Of a DNA stretch of 64,000 nucleotides, positions 53,241 to 62,321 are shown piece by piece (position 1 is the first letter of the stretch; each line of letters opens with the position of its first letter). Origin of the DNA: JACKBC01 sp041391125 (GTDB lineage: Bacteria; Chloroflexota; Anaerolineae; Caldilineales; Caldilineaceae); contig JAWKON010000041.1 in assembly GCA_041391125.1 (NCBI GenBank), positions 15,216 to 79,215 on the forward strand, in the 5' to 3' direction. A program made the translations under genes and the position numbers. Below the pieces are notes generated by a model. The model saw only the letters and a program-made list of their open reading frames with translations, was not told where the DNA came from and made no database searches.

Positions 53241-53654
53241 CTACGAGCCCAATGTCATCGAAATCGTATATTCTCCATCGGGAGCCACTTGAGGGTCGCG
53301 GCCCGTGATAGACATGTAGACGTTGTAAACGCCCTGAAAGCTGAACTGATAGATAATCGTCACATCCTCTTCCTCAAACTCCGGCATGAGTGTGTGCATA
53401 TCGGCGCCGCCGCCTTTGCCGAGGTCTTCATAGAAAAATTTAACGCTATATTCATCGGTGGGACCCGTTAAACTGATCGTGACGGGGCGATTGGGATAGA
53501 TGAAGCGGTACCAATGAACTTCGCCAGCACTGCTAAATGAAGCCTCCACGACGCTTCCATTTTCAAGCAGGGAAAGGCTGCCTTCGGCAATAGTGCTTTT
53601 GATTTCCGGCGTCATGGCGCGACCTGGAGATTGGGTTTCGATCTGCGTATTCAC
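53241..53654 (-). CDS. Small PPC-like beta-sandwich protein
   Basis: 137 residues from GTG 53654, chosen because AGGAG lies 7 nt before it; a longer form to ATG 53696 lacks such a site. The body is a beta-sandwich: SLLENGSVVEASFSSAGEVH then WYRFIYPNRPVTISLTGPTD, EYSVKFFYEDLG, TIIYQFSFQGVYNVYMSITG. It resembles prepeptidase C-terminal (PPC) domains, which often accompany secreted or S8 proteases, but here it stands alone. Possible accessory or inhibitor of the neighbouring proteases; inferred only. Confidence 0.5.
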   Translation of the reverse strand: MNTQIETQSPGRAMTPEIKSTIAEGSLSLLENGSVVEASFSSAGEVHWYRFIYPNRPVTISLTGPTDEYSVKFFYEDLGKGGGADMHTLMPEFEEEDVTIIYQFSFQGVYNVYMSITGRDPQVAPDGEYTISMTLGS

Positions 53655-53745
53655 AATGGTTCTCCTGTTATGGTTAGATTGACTGCGGTCTGTCATAGAA
53701 CAATGCGTTTACATCTTGGGGACGACGGATACAGGTCCGTCTATT

Positions 53746-53833
53746 ATCAGTAGATCGCAACGGCGCGAGATGGGGCCGGATTCATTCATTGAGACCGATG
53801 CCTATATCGCCGACATCGTTGCGGTATACTGAT
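53746..53833. repeat. 88-bp hairpin repeat, family A copy 2
   Basis: Ungapped match to 2593-2680. The terminal stem (ATCAGTAGATCGCAACG with its partner CGTTGCGGTATACTGAT) has about 16 pairs with one mismatch and one G-U. It lies in the 208-bp gap between the CHAT gene and the small beta protein. Confidence 0.65.
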
Positions 53834-53862
53834 TATTAGTCGTTATTGCTGCGGCATTTGTT

Positions 53863-56800
53863 TCATACGCGCGCGACATTCATCCACTCACAGAGACGCT
53901 CACCACGCGCCAAATCTTTCACGGCGCCCAATTCGCGGAATGATTGGCGCGCGATAGTCCACATTTCAAGCGCACTCTCAACCTGTTGCGCGCTCTGTTC
54001 GAGACAGGCGATATGGTAGTACAGACGCGCCGCTTCATACCGATTGCCAATCTGGTCCATGATTGACTGACTCTGTTGCATATGCTTGCGCGCTTCGCCA
54101 AATTGAGACTCGGCGGCATAGATGCGCGCCAGCGTGCAGTGCGCCACGGCCGTTTCCATCTCTAGCTTGTGCTTTTCCGCTAAGGCCAGCGCTACACGCA
54201 CAATTTCATGCGCCTGGGTGTAACGGCGCTCGGCCAGGTCGATTTGGGCCAAACCGTTCAGGACATCGGCCTGCAAATCCTCAATCGCATGACCAGCCAA
54301 GAGTTGCCGACTGAGTTCAAGATACTCCTTGGCTTCCGGCCAACGATTTTGTTCGATGCGCAATGCGCCCAGATTACTGTAACAAAGCGCAATTTCGCGC
54401 TGGCGCCCCACCAGTTCCCATAAGCGCAAAGCCTGCCGAAAGAGCGCTTCGGCCTGAGACCAGTTCCCATAATATTGTTCCATCAATCCCACATTGAGTG
54501 CGCAATAAGCTTGAAAATTCTGATCGTGAATGGATTGCGCAAAAGCACTGGCTTCCTCATACAACTCACGTGCGGTCGCCCACGCGGCCTTGCCAGCATA
54601 GGCCAGCCCCATATTTTGCTTCAAGCGCGCAATCTCATAGGCGTCATCATATTCGGTACGGATTTGTAAACTCTGTTCATATTGGACCAGTGCCTCATCA
54701 TATTTAGCCTGTGTGCGCTTGATCACGCCCGTGATCAGATGCCCTTCGGCCTGCGCTAAACGGTCGCCAGCTTTTACGGCTATTTCCAAACCAGCCTGGC
54801 ACCAGCGCAAAGCTTCTTCCAGATTGCCCTGGTCGAACGAAACCGAACCGGCATGAATATGCAAAAGCGCCGCCACACTCTGGTAGGCGGCCTCGTCACG
54901 TCCGGCCAGGTGTTCCAAGCCCACCGCAATCCATGCCTTGGCCACGTCATACTTGGCCCCGCGCATAAAAGAGCGGGCCAGCCGCCGCGCCAGATCAGCG
55001 GCTAGGGGGCGGTTTTGCGGCGTAAGCGGCTCCATGTGCAGGCTGGCGTGCGCCTGCTGATAGGCGCGCTCGGCGGCATCAGATTGACCAAGCATCTGAT
55101 GCGCATTGCCCAAGCTGGCAAGAATTTCAGCCTGACGCTGGTGCGCGTCCGTACACAGCGCGTTGACCTGTTTGGCCCGTTCGAACAGCGTCACAGCCTC
55201 GCGTCCGCCATAGCCGTCCAGCGCGTGTTGGCCGCTTTGCACAAGATACGCGAGGCATTTCTCGATCTGGGCTGGGTCACTGTCCTGGTTCAGCGCCGGT
55301 GGGTTCTCATCATTTTCGACCAAACTCAGGTAATAATGGTGCGCCAACAGCGCAACCGAATCCCGCCGCTTGCTGTCCATCCCTTCTAGCGCCTGCGCGG
55401 CTTGACGATGCCAGATCTGACGCTGGGCCACCGGAATTTTCATGTGGGCCACGTCGCGAATCAGATCATGGCGGAACTCATAGGCCCGGCTGCCTAGTTG
55501 AGGGCGACGCAGAAAATCTTTTTCGGTCAGAGTGCGCAATGCGGCCAGCAAATTTGCCTCCGGGATGGCCAACCCATCCTGCAGCAATGGGGGCAGAATG
55601 TTGGTCCCCAGCACTGCCGCCATGTTCAATACCTGACGCGCCGTCGGTTCAAGCTGGCTCAGCCGCATATCGATCACGAGCTGGATCGAGTCGGGCAGGT
55701 CGCGCGCCTCCAGCGCCCCACCAAGCCGCCAATTGTGCTCCGTATCGGCGCTCTGCGTCAACAGCCCTTTCTGCATCAGCGTGAGCAGAATTTCGCGCAG
55801 GAAAAACGGATTGCCGCTGGTCCGCCCCAACATCGCAACCAACTCGGCGGGCAGCAACGATGTTTGCAGCAACGATTGATACAGTTGCTGGCGCGCCGCT
55901 GGTTCCAGCGGCGCGAGATGGATGGACTGGAAAAAGTCGCGGCCGTGCCAGGGCGATTGCCAGGAGGTGCGATGTATCAACAACACCAGGATGGCCGCCT
56001 CTTCCAACTGACCGGCTAAGATGGTGAGCACATCCAGACTGGCCGGGTCGCTCCAGTGGGCGTCCTCCAGCACCAGCACAATGGGTCCCAGTTCCATCCG
56101 CTGCACCAGCAAATGCGCCAGCAATTGATAAAGCTGGTGTTGATAGACCGACTGTTCCTGGCGCGTGGTGGAAGGCGGCTGCAACCCTAGCAACTCGGCC
56201 AACATGCTTAGATTGGCGGCGGGCTGGTCGGCAAAGTGAGCCTTGATCGCCGCGTTTATCTGCCCCGCATCCGCATTCTCCGGTAAATCCAGCAGCGCCC
56301 GCAAGAGGCGCGACAGCAGCCCATAGGGCGTGTTCTGCACCTGAAGCGAGCAGGCAATCTGGATCCATTGCGGCGCCGCCAGCCCTATTTGCCGCTTGAA
56401 CGTCTGCACCAGGTGGGTTTTGCCGATGCCCGCTTCGCCGCGCACGCCCAACGCCCGTCCGTGGCCGTTTTGCGTCTGCTCCCAAGCCTCCAGCAGCCGG
56501 CGCAGCTCGGCGTCGCGACCGACCATGTCGCCAATATTTAACGCCGGCGTATCTGATAGCACATTGACCGGCGTGGAAATCAGTTCATAGGCGAGGGCTG
56601 TGGCATCCGGTCTTTCGACCGTGGACCAGGGGCGGAAATGGAAGCGCTCTTTGACCCGCGCATAGCCGCGCGCATTCAAGAGAAGCTGGCCCGGCATGGC
56701 CGCCTCCAGCAGCCGATGCGCCTCCACAACCGCGTCCCCCATGAGAATGGGCGTTGCGGATGAGCTGGTTCCGGCGCTGCTGGTCGGCGGCGTCGTGACC

Positions 56801-58185
56801 ATCAGATCGCCGCTGGCCACACCCACTACCGGCAGCCGTCCGCCCCGTTCGGCTGCCAATGCCATGACGGTGCGCGCCGCCTCCACAGCTTGGGCGGTGT
56901 TGAGATCGTTAATCAGATAGAGCCCAAATACCGCCAGCAGTTCGGCCTGGTTTGCAGAGAGGATCACACCACCGTGGCGGCCAATCTCGGCGCAGATCAG
57001 CGCAATCGTCTGGGCGCGTTCGGTCAGCGTCGACGCATCGGCGGGAGGCTGGTCAAAGCGCATGGTGACCACCGTGCCGGCCGCGCGTCGGGGCGCCAGT
57101 GGCGCCAGTTGCCAGGCCGGATTGCCGTACAAAACGGGCGCCATCCAGCCGATGCCGTTGGGGTCGCGGCGGTGCAACTCCAAGCGACTCTGCCACAGCG
57201 CCTGCCCCACCGGGTGGCCGTTCACCAAGTGGCGATAGAGCACTTCGGCAAAGTGGCGCGAAGTTTCATCGAGCACGGGCCACAACATACCGATCACCGC
57301 CGGCGCGCCGGCTTCAATAAAGGCGGCGGCCAGCGTTTGGGCGCCGCTGGTGATGTCGGCCATGTTGGCGCCGGCCTGGGTGCGTCCGGTAGCACACGCG
57401 TTGAGCACCACAATGGGATGATTGGGCAAGGCTACGCGAATTTCCTCAATGCTAAAATGCCCATCAGCCAGATGCAATGCGTCCGGCGTAGCGTGGCCCG
57501 CATAGTGGATCAGATCATAACTCCCCGCCGCCAGCAGATTTTGCAACTGAATGGTCGAAATGTTGGCGCCATACAGGGTCAGATAGCGCACGCGTTCCTT
57601 GGCTGCATACAACGTATCCTCAATGGCGGTGATTTCATCCTCGGTTGCGGATAGGTCTCCCGTGGGGTTACAGAGCAACAGGCAGGAAGCTTTGGCATTG
57701 GGCCGCGCCAATTTATACTCCGACCGCGCCCGCACCAGAATTGGCAGCCGCGCCGCCACATGCTTGAGCGCTAGAAAATCATCGCCATCGTGCAGCAATT
57801 CCCAGGGCAAATTGGCGTCATTGGTGACGATGTGGAGGACGGAACCCGATTCCAGCGTGCGGATCTGCTGCTGGATGGGCGGTGGAATCAACTGGCTAAA
57901 GAGGAGCCAGCCCAGCCCGCTGAGCGCATGGGCTGGAGTACTCTGCGCATCAGGCGCGAATGATTGTCCGCCAGGGGGCTGATTGAGCGTAAGGGCTTGA
58001 ATAGCCGCGTCAATGTGTTGATGCAGCAAGGCGGTTTTTTGTGCATCGCAGCGGGTGATGCCAGCCAGACAAATAGCGCTCTGCGAGTTTTGGTCGGCGC
58101 GGCGAAGATTCAGGGCGTGCGTCTGGCTGATCCAAGATGTGTAGTACGCTTCACCATTCTGAAATATGGTGAGGGTGGCTTCCAT
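53863..58185 (-). CDS. CHAT protease - degenerate class III cyclase - AAA ATPase - TPR fusion protein
   Basis: 1440 residues, intact. N-terminal CHAT domain (about 85-360): WELLHDGDDFLALKHVAAR, catalytic His231 in DLIHYAGHATPDALHLADG and Cys264 in IVVLNACATGRTQAG. Then a cyclase-homology region (about 370-530) with ILMGDAVVEAHRLLEAAMPG and QLLLNARGYARVKERFHF, but without the metal-binding Asp motifs. AAA/STAND ATPase: Walker A GVRGEAGIGKTHLVQTF (583-590) and Walker B PIVLVLEDAHWSDPASLDVL. From about 1000 to the end are TPR repeats (ALRWCQAGLEIAVKAGDRLA and similar). Cytosolic. CHAT proteases cut a partner upon sensor activation; partner unknown. Confidence 0.9.
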   Translation of the reverse strand: MEATLTIFQNGEAYYTSWISQTHALNLRRADQNSQSAICLAGITRCDAQKTALLHQHIDAAIQALTLNQPPGGQSFAPDAQSTPAHALSGLGWLLFSQLIPPPIQQQIRTLESGSVLHIVTNDANLPWELLHDGDDFLALKHVAARLPILVRARSEYKLARPNAKASCLLLCNPTGDLSATEDEITAIEDTLYAAKERVRYLTLYGANISTIQLQNLLAAGSYDLIHYAGHATPDALHLADGHFSIEEIRVALPNHPIVVLNACATGRTQAGANMADITSGAQTLAAAFIEAGAPAVIGMLWPVLDETSRHFAEVLYRHLVNGHPVGQALWQSRLELHRRDPNGIGWMAPVLYGNPAWQLAPLAPRRAAGTVVTMRFDQPPADASTLTERAQTIALICAEIGRHGGVILSANQAELLAVFGLYLINDLNTAQAVEAARTVMALAAERGGRLPVVGVASGDLMVTTPPTSSAGTSSSATPILMGDAVVEAHRLLEAAMPGQLLLNARGYARVKERFHFRPWSTVERPDATALAYELISTPVNVLSDTPALNIGDMVGRDAELRRLLEAWEQTQNGHGRALGVRGEAGIGKTHLVQTFKRQIGLAAPQWIQIACSLQVQNTPYGLLSRLLRALLDLPENADAGQINAAIKAHFADQPAANLSMLAELLGLQPPSTTRQEQSVYQHQLYQLLAHLLVQRMELGPIVLVLEDAHWSDPASLDVLTILAGQLEEAAILVLLIHRTSWQSPWHGRDFFQSIHLAPLEPAARQQLYQSLLQTSLLPAELVAMLGRTSGNPFFLREILLTLMQKGLLTQSADTEHNWRLGGALEARDLPDSIQLVIDMRLSQLEPTARQVLNMAAVLGTNILPPLLQDGLAIPEANLLAALRTLTEKDFLRRPQLGSRAYEFRHDLIRDVAHMKIPVAQRQIWHRQAAQALEGMDSKRRDSVALLAHHYYLSLVENDENPPALNQDSDPAQIEKCLAYLVQSGQHALDGYGGREAVTLFERAKQVNALCTDAHQRQAEILASLGNAHQMLGQSDAAERAYQQAHASLHMEPLTPQNRPLAADLARRLARSFMRGAKYDVAKAWIAVGLEHLAGRDEAAYQSVAALLHIHAGSVSFDQGNLEEALRWCQAGLEIAVKAGDRLAQAEGHLITGVIKRTQAKYDEALVQYEQSLQIRTEYDDAYEIARLKQNMGLAYAGKAAWATARELYEEASAFAQSIHDQNFQAYCALNVGLMEQYYGNWSQAEALFRQALRLWELVGRQREIALCYSNLGALRIEQNRWPEAKEYLELSRQLLAGHAIEDLQADVLNGLAQIDLAERRYTQAHEIVRVALALAEKHKLEMETAVAHCTLARIYAAESQFGEARKHMQQSQSIMDQIGNRYEAARLYYHIACLEQSAQQVESALEMWTIARQSFRELGAVKDLARGERLCEWMNVARV

Positions 58186-58611
58186 AGGTTTGCTTTCGGA
58201 ATGAGCAAAGGTTAACAGTCAATGTCATTAAGTTAGCAGTTTTCAGGGCTCAGTTTTCAGTGGTCAGTCTCGAAACACACACTGAAAACTGGTTGCTTTG
58301 ACAAGATATTTGCTTAACTTAACGACATTGTAACTGAAGTAACTGATGCGCTATTGTGTTGTCGGCTTTCGTTCAAAATAGCGTATAGTGGACGAAAGTA
58401 TAGCGACCATAAATGGTACAGGCAACGTGGGGAGCAGTAGTCTATCATACATTTTACTTACGACAAACTTACAATGTTTCCGAATACAGAATCCATTTGG
58501 TGTTTGGACATGCGTAGGCCTCCCCGACAGAGTGACATGGTTGGACATAGCAGGTCCGTATGGTATCATCACAGAATTGTATTGCAATACCCATTCCAAC
58601 CGCCATCCACC
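58186..58611. other. 426-bp gap with nested inverted repeat 58221-58329
   Basis: Outer arms 58221-58238 (AATGTCATTAAGTTAGCA) and 58311-58329 pair imperfectly; inner arms 58251-58262 (CAGTTTTCAGTG) and 58280-58291 pair perfectly. The rest (58330-58611) leads into the sulfatase and shows no credible start upstream of 58612. It holds the divergent promoters of the CHAT and sulfatase genes, though I cannot place them. Confidence 0.55.
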
Positions 58612-60090
58612 ATGACGCAACGACCCAACATCCTCGTCATCATGACCGACCAGCAGAAGGCTCTCAGCAGCCACCTGTATGGCAACCCCTTCTGCCAAAC
58701 GCCCCATCTGGCGCGGCTGGCCGCGAGCGGCGTACTCTTCCGCCACGCCTTCACGCCACACCCGCTCTGTATGCCCGCCCGCATCTCCTTTTGGACCGGC
58801 CAATGGCCCCACTCGCACGGGGGACGGCGCAACGAGACGCCCATGCCAGCGGGTGCAACGCACGCCGCCCGCATCTGGCAAGAGGCCGGCTATCACGTGG
58901 GGCTGATTGGTAAAAACCACTGCTTTGCGCAGCCGGATGATCTAGCGCTTTTCGACACTTGGTGCGAAATTTCGCATGGGGGATTGCCGGCTGATCCCAC
59001 AACGCGCGGCATGAATTGGTTCCGACCATTGGAGGGAGTCCACGCCGCCCACGAGTTGCGCCGCACCATGACGCCGCAGAATCCGCGCTTTGCGTACGCT
59101 GCCTCCAACTTTCCGCTGGAAGATTATGGGACCGGGCTGGCAGCCGGTCAAACCGTGCGCTTTTTGGAGCAGCACTGCCAAAGCCGCGCCGACCAGCCTT
59201 TTGCTCTGTGGCTCTCCATCCCCGATCCGCACGAGCCGTGGGTCTGTCCCGAACAATACGCAACGCTCTTTCCACCGGATAAAATTGAGCTGCCGCCCTG
59301 GCGCGCGGACGAATTTAGCGACGGCCGCGCGCCCGCACGCAACCGTATTCTGTATGAAATGCTGGGCCTGCGCAATGACGACCTGAACGACCTGTACGGC
59401 CTGATGGCGGTCTATTATGGTATGGTGCGCTTTATCGACGACGCGCTGGGACAGATCTTGGATGCGCTAGAGCGGCTAGGGCTACGCGAAGAGACCATCG
59501 TGGTCTTCTGCTCAGATCACGGCGACATGATGGGCGAACACGCCATGCAGTGCAAGGGCGGCGCCTTTTACGACTGCTTGACGCGCGTGCCGCTGGTCGT
59601 TGCGTGGCCGGGGCAAATTCCGGCCGGGTTTATCGATGAGAGCATGGTCAACCTGGTCGACGTGATGCCCACGCTGCTCACGCTGCAAGGGCTGCCGATT
59701 CCGCGTTCCATGCACGGTCAGCCGCTGCCCACCGTGACCGATGCGGCCGCGCGCGAGGCCACTTTTTCTGAATATGGCGCCGGCGGTCCGCCCTTTACAC
59801 AAGCCGATCTGGAGGCGTTGCCCCGACCGTGGGGGCGCCAAACGCTGATCCAGTCGCTGCGCCACCGCGAGGCCGAGGGGCGGCGCAAAATGGTGCGCAC
59901 GCGCGATTGGAAATATGTACACGACCCCATGGGCGACAAGGATGAGTTATATGACCTACGCGCCGATCCGTGGGAGTTGACCAATGTCATCGATGAGCCG
60001 GCCCATGCGCTCACCGTGGCCGATCTGCGGCTGCGGCTGGCCGATTGGATGATCACCACCGAGGATGCGCAGCCCGTTCCTTTACCATAA
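58612..60090 (+). CDS. Cys-type sulfatase
   Basis: 492 residues from ATG 58612, which begins MTQRPNILVIMTDQQKALSS as family members do; the frame upstream to 58474 is not supported. Metal motif MTDQQ, formylglycine C53 in HPLCMPARISFWTG, LWLSIPDPHEPWVCPEQYAT, CSDHGDMMGEHAMQCKGGAF with the second metal pair, and C-terminal TRDWKYVHDPMGDKDELYDL. Only distantly like the sulfatase at 46416. No signal peptide. Acts on sulfated small molecules or glycans; followed by a PhyH gene. Confidence 0.9.
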   Translation: MTQRPNILVIMTDQQKALSSHLYGNPFCQTPHLARLAASGVLFRHAFTPHPLCMPARISFWTGQWPHSHGGRRNETPMPAGATHAARIWQEAGYHVGLIGKNHCFAQPDDLALFDTWCEISHGGLPADPTTRGMNWFRPLEGVHAAHELRRTMTPQNPRFAYAASNFPLEDYGTGLAAGQTVRFLEQHCQSRADQPFALWLSIPDPHEPWVCPEQYATLFPPDKIELPPWRADEFSDGRAPARNRILYEMLGLRNDDLNDLYGLMAVYYGMVRFIDDALGQILDALERLGLREETIVVFCSDHGDMMGEHAMQCKGGAFYDCLTRVPLVVAWPGQIPAGFIDESMVNLVDVMPTLLTLQGLPIPRSMHGQPLPTVTDAAAREATFSEYGAGGPPFTQADLEALPRPWGRQTLIQSLRHREAEGRRKMVRTRDWKYVHDPMGDKDELYDLRADPWELTNVIDEPAHALTVADLRLRLADWMITTEDAQPVPLP

Positions 60091-60148
60091 TGATTGACGA
60101 TGATGCGTATTGAGAGTACAATTGCGTAGAAATAAAGGGGCGTCCCTT

Positions 60149-60215
60149 GTAGGTCACTCTTGCAGAGTGACGTCGGGAGTTCTCCGAAGCATGTCACTCT
60201 GCAAGAGTGACCTAC
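60149..60215. repeat. Perfect 23-bp inverted repeat whose arms are themselves palindromic
   Basis: 60149-60171 and 60193-60215 are exact complements; each arm contains GTCACTCT-TGC-AGAGTGAC, an 8-bp palindrome. The 21-nt loop also has a small GGAG/CTCC stem. It lies between the sulfatase stop and the PhyH start. Confidence 0.75.
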
Positions 60216-60322
60216 GAATAAACGACGTAACTTTTGGGCAGATACATGCGTACCATCTTAGGAGAAACGGAACCTATTCCTGCCTAACTCATACTCCTAT
60301 TCCATCTTTGAAGGAGAAACCC

Positions 60323-61180
60323 ATGCAACCCGCCACGACTATGTGGAATCAAAACGATTTCAAAATTCTCCCTAGCCCGGAAAAGCTCAAAACGCTGGCC
60401 CGCGATCTGCGCTTTCACCCCAGCACCAATACAGATTTGCAGATGCTCACCGCTGAGCAGGTCGAATTTTACAATCGTGAAGGCTACCTCAAACCGTTTC
60501 GTATTTTTGACGCAGCTGAGATTGATAAAATCCGCGCCTATTTTGACCAAATTCTGGCGCAGACGCTGGCCAGCGGCGCCGACAGCTACTCCATTATCTC
60601 GGCGCACCTCAAATATGGCCCGGTCTATGATCTGCTGAATCATCCGCGCATTGTGGCCTACGTGACCGATCTGCTCGGACAAAATGCAGTGGGCTGGGGC
60701 GCGCATTTTTTCTGCAAAATGCCCCACGACGGCAAGCAGGTTTCCTGGCATCAAGACGCCAGCTTTTGGCCGCTGACGCCGTCGAAGACCGTCACCGTCT
60801 GGCTGGCCATCGACGACGCCGATGTGGAAAATGCCTGTATGCGCTTTGTCCCCGGCTCGCATCATTATGGCCACCTAACCTACCGGCTCAGCGAGAACGA
60901 TGAGAACAATGTGCTGAATCAGACTGTCGATGGCGCTGAAAACTTTGGCGAACCGGTCAACGTGGAGCTAAAGGCGGGTGAAATTTCGCTGCACAGCGAT
61001 CTGCTGCTGCACGGGTCGGCAGCCAACCATTCGGCCCGCCGCCGCTGCGGCCTGACGCTGCGCTACTGTGCCGCCGAGGTGTGGAGCGACCCCGAATTGC
61101 GCTGGAACACGGAAGGTGTGATCGTTAGTGGTGCGGACGCGCGCGGTCATTGGGCCAATCCACCACGCCCGCACAATTGA
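60323..61180 (+). CDS. Phytanoyl-CoA dioxygenase (PhyH) family protein
   Basis: 285 residues from ATG 60323, AAGGAG 7 nt upstream. Complete Fe(II)/2-oxoglutarate site: H-x-D in KQVSWHQDASFWPL, distal His in LHSDLLLHGSAANHS, and Arg for 2-oxoglutarate in RRRCGLTLRYC. EQVEFYNREGYLKPFRIFDA is the usual N-terminal signature; ENACMRFVPGSHHYGHL follows. HxD rather than HxG indicates a hydroxylase, not a halogenase. Downstream of the sulfatase on the same strand; intact. Confidence 0.88.
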   Translation: MQPATTMWNQNDFKILPSPEKLKTLARDLRFHPSTNTDLQMLTAEQVEFYNREGYLKPFRIFDAAEIDKIRAYFDQILAQTLASGADSYSIISAHLKYGPVYDLLNHPRIVAYVTDLLGQNAVGWGAHFFCKMPHDGKQVSWHQDASFWPLTPSKTVTVWLAIDDADVENACMRFVPGSHHYGHLTYRLSENDENNVLNQTVDGAENFGEPVNVELKAGEISLHSDLLLHGSAANHSARRRCGLTLRYCAAEVWSDPELRWNTEGVIVSGADARGHWANPPRPHN

Positions 61181-61291
61181 ACGCACGCCAACACGTGCGA
61201 ATACGAAATTCTATTTAGTGGGCGTAGCGGAGAATTAAGACGCTGTTAACACAAACCGCAGAAAGTTGATGTAGAATATATCTCGTTTTTT

Positions 61292-61352
61292 TACCCGCAG
61301 ATTACACAGATTTTACAGATTTCGCCTCCAGAAATAACAAAATCTGTGTAAT
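61292..61352. repeat. CAGATTACACAGATT-type inverted repeat (family C relative)
   Basis: Left side GCAGATTACACAGATTTT, right side AAAATCTGTGTAATTTG near 61338-61352. It is the same short-word theme as 21424-21486 and 38169-38242. Lies in the gap 61181-61408 before uppP. Confidence 0.55.
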
Positions 61353-61408
61353 TTGTTGTTTATGAGCTATTTTGCATTTTTATAATCACACAAGAAATTA
61401 ATCACAAT

Positions 61409-62215
61409 ATGGATATTTGGTCGTTGTTGCAGGCGCTCATTTTAGGCATAGTCGAAGGCGCCACAGAATTTATTCCCGTCTCCTCTACTGGACATCTCAT
61501 CCTCGTCCAAAACTGGCTCGGCTTTACCGGTGAAAAAGCCAATGCATTTGCCATCTTTATCCAGCTTGGCGCCATACTCGCCGTGGTCTGGCTATACCGC
61601 ACCAAGCTTTTCACAGTGGCCATCAGTTGGCCGCACGATGCGGCAGCCCGTCGCCTAATTCTCAACATCCTAATTGCCACCATTCCGGCGGTGGTGGTGG
61701 GGTTGCCCACTGAAAAATGGATCGAAGCGCATTTATTCAAACCGTGGCCGGTGGCGCTGGCGCTGGTCTTGGGCGGCGTCGCTATATTATTAATCGAGCG
61801 CAGAGATACTAGAGCCTCATTTGCCACCATCGATGAAATCCCTATCCGCATAGCAGTGGGGGTGGGGCTGTTCCAAATATTGGCCATCCTTTTCCCCGGC
61901 ATATCGCGATCGGGCGCCACGATTATGGGCGCCTTGATATTGGGATTATCGCGCTTAGCCGCCACCGAATTCTCCTTTTTCTTGGCGATTCCGGTGCTGA
62001 TTGGGGCGTCACTCCTCAAGCTCAAAAATGTTTACATGCTGTTGACGCCAAACGATTGGCTCACCTTTTCGGTGGGGCTGGTCGTTTCCTTTGTAGTGGC
62101 GATTATTGTGATTCGGCGGTTGCTCGCCTATGTGTCGCACAATTCGTTCACCGTCTTCGCTTGGTATCGCATTGTATTGGGCTGCATATTGCTGTTCGCC
62201 TGGCGCGCGGGATAA
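61409..62215 (+). CDS. uppP: Undecaprenyl-diphosphatase
   Basis: 268 residues with about eight helices. Signature motifs: ILGIVEGATEFIPVSSTGHL with the catalytic Glu and Ser, and LFPGISRSGATIMGALILGL with the Arg. Dephosphorylates undecaprenyl diphosphate so the lipid carrier can be reused in cell-wall and glycan synthesis. Starts at ATG 61409; no better upstream start. Intact, with no operon partner on the left; the ThDP enzyme follows 106 bp later. Confidence 0.95.
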   Translation: MDIWSLLQALILGIVEGATEFIPVSSTGHLILVQNWLGFTGEKANAFAIFIQLGAILAVVWLYRTKLFTVAISWPHDAAARRLILNILIATIPAVVVGLPTEKWIEAHLFKPWPVALALVLGGVAILLIERRDTRASFATIDEIPIRIAVGVGLFQILAILFPGISRSGATIMGALILGLSRLAATEFSFFLAIPVLIGASLLKLKNVYMLLTPNDWLTFSVGLVVSFVVAIIVIRRLLAYVSHNSFTVFAWYRIVLGCILLFAWRAG

Positions 62216-62321
62216 GCGCCATTGTTTTCAGCCCGCCTATTTGCATCCGCTCCTGGCCTTGGGTTATGCTATGCCGAAAGCCAATACAAGAAAGAACCCA
62301 TAAACAAGAAATGGAGCAACT

